A DNA stretch of 5,884 nt, taken from NCBI GenBank assembly GCA_052390035.1, contig JBQTHI010000164.1:1-5884 (forward strand). The letters run 5' to 3'. The position numbers and the translations under genes were made by a program. Positions 1-4,079 of the stretch are shown here, one piece after another. This DNA comes from JBQTHI01 sp052390035. Lineage in GTDB: Bacteria > Actinomycetota > Acidimicrobiia > Spongiisociales > ZC4RG35. Position 1 is the stretch's first letter; every line of letters begins with the position of its first letter. Under the pieces are notes generated by a model. That model was given only the letters and a program-made list of their open reading frames with translations, was not told where the DNA came from and made no database searches.

Positions 1-197
1 GGGTTGCGCAACTCGTGGGAGGCGTCAGCGACGAAGCGACGCTGGCGCTCGAGGTCTTGATCGGCGGTTGCAGCCAACCGGCGCAACGGCTCCAGTGCCC
101 GACCGGCGGCAAGGCGGGCGACCAGCCAGGTGGCGATCACAATGATCACGCCGGCGATAACCAAAACCACCCAGAGCCCGGCCAAACTCCATTTCAC
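1..197 (-). CDS. Sensor histidine kinase, N-terminal fragment (3' end outside window)
   Basis: Reading the minus strand from a GTG at 197 gives 65 residues before the window edge. Residues about 6-26 form one hydrophobic membrane segment. It is followed by a basic amphipathic stretch (ALEPLRRLAATA, 34-45) resembling the first helix of a HAMP linker, then RRFVADASHELRN (53-65), the HisKA H-box; His61 is the predicted autophosphorylation site. A TGA lies two codons upstream of the GTG, so the frame cannot extend further. The protein therefore lacks an extracytoplasmic sensor loop and a second membrane helix, and the linker is too short for a full HAMP domain. Family knowledge: such kinases phosphorylate a response regulator. 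None lies just upstream, where the antiporter gene ends 147 bp away, so a partner would be downstream (outside the window) or elsewhere. The Shine-Dalgarno is weak (GAGATGAG region). Kinase identity is firm; the start is less so. Confidence 0.85.
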   Translation of the reverse strand, partial: MKWSLAGLWVVLVIAGVIIVIATWLVARLAAGRALEPLRRLAATADQDLERQRRFVADASHELRN

Positions 198-216
198 CGC
201 TCATCTCGCAACATCA

Positions 217-304
217 GGCCATCGAGATTTGGGCCATCGGGATTTGGGCCTTCGGGATTCGGGCTATCGGGATAGGCCATCGGGACATAGGGCCATCGGG
301 CGAG
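217..304. repeat. Six-copy degenerate 15-bp tandem repeat
   Basis: The plus-strand unit is GGCCATCGGGATTTG. Copies begin at 217, 232, 247, 262, 275 and 291; the first three are exactly 15 bp, and later ones are 13, 16 and 14 bp and more diverged. TCGGGAT or a close variant is the most conserved core. The array fills most of the gap between the antiporter stop (345) and the histidine kinase start (197), and lies upstream of the kinase in its direction of transcription. Short frames read through it but resemble no protein. Possible roles are a regulator-binding array or a variable-number repeat. I see no strong hairpin with a T-run, so a terminator is unlikely. Confidence 0.8.
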
Positions 305-344
305 TGCTGCCATCCCTCGAACAGAGAATTGTGTGACCGTGGCG

Positions 345-2207
345 TCAGCCCAGCAAGGAGTCGATGTAACACCACCTCCAGGCCTCGCCCGGCTCGAAGC
401 TCCTCACGACCGGATGACCGCTGCCAAGGCTGTGGGCGCTGGCATGTCGGCGAGGAGATGAATCACAGCAGGCGACCTCACCACAGGTGAGACAGAGCCG
501 GAGATGGACCCAGCGGGTGCCTTCCTCGAGACATGTCGCGCAGCCACCGGGCGACTTGGGCACTGCCGTCCGGGGGGCATTGAAGATGTGTTCACATCCG
601 CTGTGTTGAGATGAAGGAGCGATGAGCTCAACCTCCCGTTCCCCTTCGATCAGATCGACACTTCCTTCCAGCACGGACTCCTCGATGTCGAGGGCTTCCA
701 GCACATTACGAAGCACCTCGTGGGCCAGCGTACCCTTTGCTCGCAGGTCCAGGACCCGGCGGCGTTCCGCCGTCAACATTTGACGCCGTAGTCGGATGTA
801 GGCCGCGCTCGGGGTTTCGGTCTCCGAACGGCCAAGGCGTTCCCATGCGGCCTGGGTGCGTTGGTTGGCCCGATCTCGAAGCACCTCCAGCACCTCGGGC
901 GGGTCGTTGGTCGTCGTCAGCTGCTCGAGTTGGCCAAGACCCGCCTCCGCTGCCTGGTGGAGCACCGAAGCCTCCTGCAACCGGTCCTCGGCGGGGTCCG
1001 GTCCTCGCAGACCCAGCGCCTTGACCAATGTGGGAAGGGTGAAGCCTTGGAGCATGAGGGTGCCGGCTGTCACCGCCAGCGCCGACGCCACCAGAACCTC
1101 GCGAAAGGGGATGTCGCCGGGCAGCGCGAAAACGGTGGCCAGGGTGATGACGCCCCGCATCCCCGCCCAGGAGATCACCGCCGGTGCCGTCCACGGAGGA
1201 GCCGTGCCCCTAATCGAGGCAATGGGTCGGGGCACGTAGGTGGCGGGGAAGACCCAGAGTGGGCGGATCAGGGTCACCGTGGCGAGGACGGCAAGGCAAA
1301 ACACTGCGATCCGGCTCGGGCTCAGCTCGCTGGCGCCGACCTCCTGAATTATCGAGCGAGCCTGTAGCCCGATCAGTAGAAAGACCAGGTTCTCCAGAAT
1401 GAATTGGACGGTTCGCCAGTTGGTGCGCTCGCTGATGCGAGAGGCGGCGGACTGAATCACCGGCGCTCGGTGACCGAGTAGCAGGCCGGTGATCACCACC
1501 GCCAGCACCCCGGAGGCGTGTATCGATTCGGCCAGGATGTATGCGATGAAAGGCGTGACGAACGAGATCGTCGTGTCGAGCACAGGTTCGGCGATCCGGG
1601 TTCGAATCGTTCCAATGACCGTGGCCACGATTAATCCGATTACTACCCCGCCTCCGGCCGCGAGGAGAAAGCCGCCGGCCGCGCCCCACACCGTGATCCC
1701 GCCCGCGACAGCCGCCAGGGCGGTGCGGAGCAGGGCAAGAGCGGTGGCGTCGTTAACCAGCGATTCACCTTCGAGGATGGTGATGATCCGCCGCGGCATC
1801 CCGATGCGGCGAGCCACCGCGGTGGCTGCCACAGCGTCCGGTGGCGCCACCACCGCGCCGAGGGCCAGACCTACCGGGAAGGAGACCCCGAGCAGCCAGG
1901 TTGCCACCACCGCTACCGCCACCGCAGTGACCACCACCAGCCCAACAGAGAGGAAGGCGATCGGTCGGCGGTTCGAGCGGAAGTCGATAAGTGAGGTGCG
2001 GATGGAGGCGGCGTAGAGCAGCGGGGGCAGCAGTCCGATCAGCACCAATTCAGGCTCGAGCTCGACCTTCGGCACAAATGGCAGGTATGAACCGCCTACC
2101 CCGACGAGCACCAGTAGTAATGGCGATGGAAGGCGCCACCGACCGCCGATCGCCGAAACAATGCCAACGACCGAGATCAGACCAACGACCATGAGCGCGG
2201 TGTTCAT
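345..2207 (-). CDS. CPA1-family Na+/H+ antiporter with C-terminal UBP-type zinc finger
   Basis: A 620-residue membrane protein predicted to exchange Na+ (or another cation) for H+ across the cytoplasmic membrane. Residues 1-400 are mostly hydrophobic, with about a dozen membrane segments. CPA1 signatures are APPDAVAATA (121-130) and EGESLVNDATAL (146-157), with Asn152-Asp153 as the ion-binding ND pair, and GMRGVITLA (349-357). Residues about 405-530 form a charged, helix-rich cytoplasmic tail. Residues 537-617 form a ZnF_UBP domain. Candidate zinc ligands are Cys538, His540, Cys556, Cys559, Cys572, Cys575, Cys580/Cys581, His588, His592 and His598, and the domain ends EPGEAWRWCYID. The spacing and the final W-C-Y resemble the HDAC6-type ubiquitin-binding finger as I recall it. 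The frame is open to 2369, but the extra 54 residues would overlap the divergent MmcQ/YjbR gene and look non-coding. ATG at 2207 begins directly with a membrane helix; only a weak GAAG lies upstream. Transport function is well supported; ion preference and the finger's ligand are unknown. Confidence 0.92.
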   Translation of the reverse strand: MNTALMVVGLISVVGIVSAIGGRWRLPSPLLLVLVGVGGSYLPFVPKVELEPELVLIGLLPPLLYAASIRTSLIDFRSNRRPIAFLSVGLVVVTAVAVAVVATWLLGVSFPVGLALGAVVAPPDAVAATAVARRIGMPRRIITILEGESLVNDATALALLRTALAAVAGGITVWGAAGGFLLAAGGGVVIGLIVATVIGTIRTRIAEPVLDTTISFVTPFIAYILAESIHASGVLAVVITGLLLGHRAPVIQSAASRISERTNWRTVQFILENLVFLLIGLQARSIIQEVGASELSPSRIAVFCLAVLATVTLIRPLWVFPATYVPRPIASIRGTAPPWTAPAVISWAGMRGVITLATVFALPGDIPFREVLVASALAVTAGTLMLQGFTLPTLVKALGLRGPDPAEDRLQEASVLHQAAEAGLGQLEQLTTTNDPPEVLEVLRDRANQRTQAAWERLGRSETETPSAAYIRLRRQMLTAERRRVLDLRAKGTLAHEVLRNVLEALDIEESVLEGSVDLIEGEREVELIAPSSQHSGCEHIFNAPRTAVPKSPGGCATCLEEGTRWVHLRLCLTCGEVACCDSSPRRHASAHSLGSGHPVVRSFEPGEAWRWCYIDSLLG

Positions 2208-2259
2208 GCCAGCTTCAGTGTGACATGACCCGGCGAGCCGGCGTTGGCTCCTTCGAGCG

Positions 2260-2265
2260 TATTGT
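2260..2265 (+). promoter_or_regulatory. Candidate -10 element for a leaderless MmcQ/YjbR transcript
   Basis: TATTGT ends six bases before the ATG at 2272, which would put transcription initiation at or beside the start codon. No Shine-Dalgarno is present before this ATG, which fits leaderless translation, common in Actinobacteria. No convincing -35 was found at normal spacing. A small inverted repeat, GAGCC (2235-2239) and GGCTC (2246-2250), lies upstream and could be an operator. This is inference from spacing alone. Confidence 0.35.
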
Positions 2266-2271
2266 GGCGCC

Positions 2272-2661
2272 ATGGCTAGCTGGGACGACGTTCGGCGGAT
2301 AGCCATGAAGCTGCCGGAGACAGGCGAACGATCTTCGGGAGGGCTTTCCCAGTGGCGAGTGAGGGGCAAGCTGTTTGTTTGGATGCGGCCCCTACGCGCC
2401 GCCGACTATGCCGCCCTGGGCGAGTCGGCGCCCGATGGGCCGATCATGGGCGTCCGCACGGCGGATGCAGGAGTCAAAGAGGCGTTGGTGGCGGACGCCC
2501 CCGAGGTGTACTTCACGACTCCCCACTTCGACGGCTATCCGGCCGTCCTGGTGCAGCTCGACACCATCAGCCTGCCGGAGCTGGAGGAATTGATTGTCGA
2601 GGCCTGGTCGGTGCAGGCACCCAAGCGGCTGGCCAAGGAGTATCTCGCCGGGCTGGGATGA
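2272..2661 (+). CDS. MmcQ/YjbR family protein
   Basis: A 129-residue soluble protein. It begins MASWDDVRRIAMKLPETGER and has the family pattern of an N-terminal helix ending in LPET, a WRVRGKLFVW strand pair (28-37), an acidic middle, FTTPHFDGYPAVLVQLD (81-97), and a C-terminal helix with LEELIVEAW and APKRLAKEYLAGL. The family (PF04237) has a fold likened to DNA-binding proteins, but no general biochemical role is established, so no function is assigned. Length is normal. ATG at 2272 is preferred because the family start motif SWDDVRRIA follows directly; there is no Shine-Dalgarno. It diverges from the antiporter gene across 64 bp and converges on the DUF427 gene with 8 bp between stops, so it is probably transcribed alone. 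Confidence 0.88.
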   Translation: MASWDDVRRIAMKLPETGERSSGGLSQWRVRGKLFVWMRPLRAADYAALGESAPDGPIMGVRTADAGVKEALVADAPEVYFTTPHFDGYPAVLVQLDTISLPELEELIVEAWSVQAPKRLAKEYLAGLG

Positions 2662-2669
2662 CCGATCGG

Positions 2670-3032
2670 CTATTTGGCCTGCAGCTCACCGTCCACAAAG
2701 AGGTCGACCTTCTCGTTGTAGAAGCAGAGGAGCCCAGCGATGCCGGCCGACTCCTCATTTGGAGTCGGATAGCCCCAAACAATGTTGGAATGCGTCCGAT
2801 CTCCGATCCGAACCGACCAATAGGAAGCTGTGCCCTTCCACGGGCACACCGTGTGTTTGTCGGTGGGAGTGAGCAGGTCCATTCGAACATCGCTCGGTGG
2901 CAGGTAATAACGGACGGGGAGACCGGTCTCGTGCAGGTACACCGGATGGAAGCTGTCGGCGACCGTGACGCCGTCTACTTCGACTCGGATGTGACTGGAT
3001 CGGTGCTCGATGCGGATAGGGGCTTCGGTCAC
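2670..3032 (-). CDS. DUF427 family protein
   Basis: A 120-residue soluble protein with one DUF427 domain (PF04248). Visible family signatures are YYLPPSDVRMDLL (42-54), the TVCPWKGTA core (61-69), WGYPTP (86-91), and AGIAGLLCFYNEKVDLFVDG (96-115). The family is widespread in Actinobacteria and Proteobacteria, and its biochemical activity is unknown to me. The GTG at 3032 overlaps the TGA of the upstream DUF1304 gene as GTGA, and no Shine-Dalgarno is visible, so translation is probably coupled to that gene. It is the last gene of the three-gene unit. Its TAG stop is 8 bp from the TGA of the convergent MmcQ/YjbR gene. No terminator is visible between them, so transcripts from the two sides may overlap. 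Confidence 0.9.
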   Translation of the reverse strand: MTEAPIRIEHRSSHIRVEVDGVTVADSFHPVYLHETGLPVRYYLPPSDVRMDLLTPTDKHTVCPWKGTASYWSVRIGDRTHSNIVWGYPTPNEESAGIAGLLCFYNEKVDLFVDGELQAK

Positions 3033-3379
3033 GACGCCAGAATAAAGGTGATCCCGATCAACGCTGGGAGAGCCTGAACAAACATGATTCGTCGGTTGAC
3101 GGTCAGGGCACCGAAAATCCCGGCCAAGGCGACGCAGATTAGGAAGAACAACACAACCGGGCGCTCATCGGCGATGACCCCCCAGACAAGTCCGGCGGCC
3201 AGGAATCCGTTATAGAGACCCTGGTTGGCGGCCAGCACCTTGGTCGCAGCCGTCTGCTCGACGCTGAGAGCAAACACCCGTCGACCGATCGGCTTCGACC
3301 ATAGAAACATCTCCAATACCAGGAAGCAGATGTGAAGGGCGGCAACGACCAGGGCGACCGTCGTGGCGAGCCCGCTCAC
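3029..3379 (-). CDS. DUF1304 family small membrane protein
   Basis: A 116-residue inner-membrane protein with about four hydrophobic segments (roughly 4-24, 50-70, 74-93, 98-114). Family features are FLVLEMFLW (19-27), with a Glu inside the first helix, and ANQGLYNGFLAAGLVW (51-66), the DUF1304 (PF06993) signature. Function is unknown. The frame also contains an ATG at 3412, but the GTG at 3379 is the better start: it overlaps the TGA of the preceding gene as GTGA, has GAGG seven bases upstream, and places the first membrane helix at the N-terminus. The gene sits between the RidA-like gene and DUF427 with four-base overlaps on both sides, which strongly suggests one polycistronic message. Confidence 0.9.
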   Translation of the reverse strand: MSGLATTVALVVAALHICFLVLEMFLWSKPIGRRVFALSVEQTAATKVLAANQGLYNGFLAAGLVWGVIADERPVVLFFLICVALAGIFGALTVNRRIMFVQALPALIGITFILAS

Positions 3380-3753
3380 GATTGCGCCTCGACCTCGATC
3401 TCCACTTTCCATCGCGGATCGAGAAGTCCCTTGACCACAACCATGGTGGCGGCCGGACGCACCTCCGAGAAGACTTCCCCGTGGGCACGGCCCACAGCTT
3501 CCTGATCGGCTGCATCGGTTATGAACATTCGGGTTCTGATCACCTGATTCGGAGTGGCTCCCGCCTCAGCCAAGGCCGCGGTGACAATCTCGAGACAACG
3601 CCTGGCTTGCGCATATGGGTCGACATCGACTGAGCCGTCTTGTTTGATGGGGGCCGTACCCGACACGACCACCCGGTCGCCGACCCGGACCGCTCGGGAG
3701 AATCCGATGGTGGGTTCGTATGGCGATCCGGAGCTGATGAGTTGGCGGTCCAT
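3376..3753 (-). CDS. RidA/YjgF superfamily protein lacking the RidA catalytic arginine
   Basis: A 125-residue Rid-family protein. It opens MDRQLISSGSPYEPTIGFSR, followed by AVRVGDRVVVSGTAP (21-35), AGATPNQVIRTRMFITD (64-80) and a C-terminal WKVEIEVEAQS (115-125). Canonical RidA deaminates reactive 2-aminoacrylate-type imines using Arg105 in an ARSCVEV-like motif. Here the aligned stretch is AATMVVV (101-107), with Ala102 at the Arg position, so the classic activity is doubtful; other Rid subgroups share this change. The frame extends to an ATG at 3816, but that ATG lies in the centre of a 58-bp palindrome. The family-typical N-terminus begins at the ATG at 3753. No Shine-Dalgarno is seen there; a leaderless start is possible. 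It is the first gene of the unit with DUF1304 and DUF427. Confidence 0.88.
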   Translation of the reverse strand: MDRQLISSGSPYEPTIGFSRAVRVGDRVVVSGTAPIKQDGSVDVDPYAQARRCLEIVTAALAEAGATPNQVIRTRMFITDAADQEAVGRAHGEVFSEVRPAATMVVVKGLLDPRWKVEIEVEAQS

Positions 3754-3760
3754 GTTCGGC

Positions 3761-3766
3761 ATTGTG
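3761..3766 (-). promoter_or_regulatory. Candidate -10 element for the RidA-like operon
   Basis: Read on the minus strand this is CACAAT, four of six matches to TATAAT, ending seven bases before the ATG at 3753. This spacing would give a leaderless transcript and fits the missing Shine-Dalgarno. Possible -35 sequences at 17-18 bp (TCGCTG or TTCGCT) are poor and fall inside the near arm of the 58-bp palindrome, so that palindrome could act as an operator. Weak evidence. Confidence 0.25.
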
Positions 3767-3782
3767 GCCATGGGCGTCCAAG

Positions 3783-3840
3783 CCAGCGAACCCAGGGCTC
3801 CAGCCAATGATTTCATGTGATGGAACCCTGGGTTCGCTGG
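3783..3840. repeat. 58-bp imperfect palindrome with perfect 15-bp outer arms
   Basis: The outer arms CCAGCGAACCCAGGG (3783-3797) and CCCTGGGTTCGCTGG (3826-3840) are exact reverse complements. Pairing continues inward about the same centre (3811.5): TCCA/TGGA at 3799-3802 and 3821-3824, and ATGA/TCAT at 3807-3810 and 3813-3816. In all, 24 of 29 positions pair. Symmetry ends abruptly at both outer edges. No T-run follows on either strand, so it is not a normal intrinsic terminator. It could be an operator, a transcript hairpin in the RidA-like leader, or a small palindromic mobile element; no target-site duplication was seen. Confidence 0.85.
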
Positions 3841-3874
3841 TGCTTAAGTCGCGAAAACCGATCGACGAAGGTGC

Positions 3875-3903
3875 TTGACCAGTGACACTGGTGTAATTAC
3901 AGT
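3875..3903 (+). promoter_or_regulatory. Predicted nrdJ promoter
   Basis: TTGACC (3875-3880) and TACAGT (3898-3903) are separated by exactly 17 bp and match the -35 TTGACA and the actinobacterial TANNNT -10. Transcription would start near 3910 and leave a leader of about 170 bases before the nrdJ ATG. The NrdR-like boxes begin just downstream of the predicted start, where a bound repressor could block initiation or elongation. Confidence 0.6.
3878..3892. promoter_or_regulatory. Palindrome inside the nrdJ promoter, possible operator
   Basis: ACCAGTGACACTGGT has two perfect 7-bp arms around one central base. It overlaps the end of the -35 and fills much of the spacer, so a protein bound here would compete with RNA polymerase. 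It does not match the NrdR consensus or the actinobacterial LexA site, and I cannot name a regulator. Confidence 0.4.
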
Positions 3904-3913
3904 CATGTACTAG

Positions 3914-3929
3914 CCCCAATAGGTTGTGG
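3914..3929 (+). promoter_or_regulatory. NrdR-box-like site 1
   Basis: CCCCAATAGGTTGTGG is a degenerate 16-bp match to the NrdR box (consensus about ACACWATATATWGTGT, recalled). It ends in the same TTGTGG half-site as the better second box, which starts 30 bp downstream. NrdR is an ATP/dATP-sensing repressor of ribonucleotide reductase genes and binds paired boxes about three helical turns apart. Confidence 0.55.
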
Positions 3930-3943
3930 TCAGGGTAAGAACA

Positions 3944-3959
3944 CCACAACATATTGTGG
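3944..3959 (+). promoter_or_regulatory. NrdR-box-like site 2
   Basis: CCACAACATATTGTGG has perfect CCACAA/TTGTGG arms around CATA and agrees with the recalled NrdR consensus at 13 of 16 positions. With site 1 it forms a pair having a 14-bp linker, close to the usual 15-16 bp. Its position in the leader of a ribonucleotide reductase gene makes NrdR control the natural reading. The nrdR gene itself is not in the window. Confidence 0.7.
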
Positions 3960-3964
3960 CTACC

Positions 3965-3995
3965 GGTAGACATTTGTGGCGGTAGACATTGTGGC
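3965..3995 (+). repeat. Tandem direct repeat in the nrdJ leader
   Basis: GGTAGACATTTGTGGC (3965-3980) is followed directly by GGTAGACATTGTGGC (3981-3995), differing by one T. Each copy ends in TTGTGGC, the same half-site as NrdR-like box 2 (3954-3960). The repeat may add regulator contacts or may be a simple local duplication. Confidence 0.75.
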
Positions 3996-4036
3996 TCCAG
4001 ATCACGTGGTGCCGGTCGTTGACAGGTTTCGGCTCA

Positions 4037-4059
4037 GCGCCCCCGCCAGCTCGGGGCGT
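4037..4059 (+). other. Leader hairpin just upstream of the nrdJ ribosome binding site
   Basis: CGCCCC (4038-4043) pairs with GGGGCG (4053-4058) around a 9-base loop, with a possible extra G-U closing pair. The stem ends 7 bases before the Shine-Dalgarno. No T-run follows, so it is not a terminator; it could influence ribosome access or message stability. Confidence 0.45.
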
Positions 4060-4066
4060 CCATCTT

Positions 4067-4074
4067 GGAGGGAG
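4067..4074 (+). promoter_or_regulatory. Strong Shine-Dalgarno that fixes the nrdJ start
   Basis: GGAGGGAG lies five bases before the ATG at 4080. Together with the in-frame TGA at 4020-4022 it makes this the clear start codon. It is the best ribosome binding site in the window, in contrast to the apparently leaderless or coupled starts of its neighbours. Confidence 0.85.
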
Positions 4075-4079
4075 ACAAC

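Larger units (their letters stand above)
3754..4079. other. Divergent intergenic control region between the RidA-like operon and nrdJ
   Basis: I see no credible gene in these 326 bases; the short frames crossing them resemble no protein family. From left to right the region holds a possible -10 for the RidA-like operon, a 58-bp palindrome (3783-3840), the nrdJ promoter (3875-3903), two NrdR-box-like sites (3914-3959), a tandem repeat with extra half-sites (3965-3995), a leader hairpin (4037-4059) and the nrdJ Shine-Dalgarno (4067-4074). The nrdJ frame cannot extend upstream beyond a TGA at 4020-4022. No cobalamin riboswitch was recognised. Confidence 0.8.

Noticed and set aside
130..336. Short plus-strand frames through the 15-bp repeats (repeating GHRDLG-like peptide)
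   Set aside because: The peptide is only the translated DNA repeat, the frames overlap the real histidine kinase gene, and they have no ribosome binding site.
706..1194. Overlapping frames on both strands within the antiporter gene
   Set aside because: They are GC-driven shadows of a clearly conserved membrane protein frame, with Gly/Pro/Arg-rich, family-less products.
2208..2369. 54-codon N-terminal extension of the antiporter frame
   Set aside because: It would overlap the divergent MmcQ/YjbR gene, is polar and unlike the family, and the ATG at 2207 begins directly with a membrane helix.
2916..2930. GGGGAGACCGGTCTC resembling part of a cobalamin-riboswitch B12 box
   Set aside because: It lies within the DUF427 coding region, on the strand opposite to the gene, without supporting helices or a B12-related gene downstream. 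It is also a simple 12-bp palindrome.
3754..3816. 21-residue N-terminal extension of the RidA-like protein
   Set aside because: The family-typical N-terminus starts at 3753 and the upstream ATG lies in the centre of the 58-bp palindrome.
4019..4024. Perfect TTGACA as a second nrdJ -35
   Set aside because: No TANNNT lies at 16-19 bp; the sequence there is C-rich. The 3875-3903 promoter is far better.
3910..4079. Cobalamin riboswitch in the nrdJ leader
   Set aside because: No B12-box-like core or the long conserved helices were recognised in the roughly 170-base leader; only a single simple hairpin is evident.
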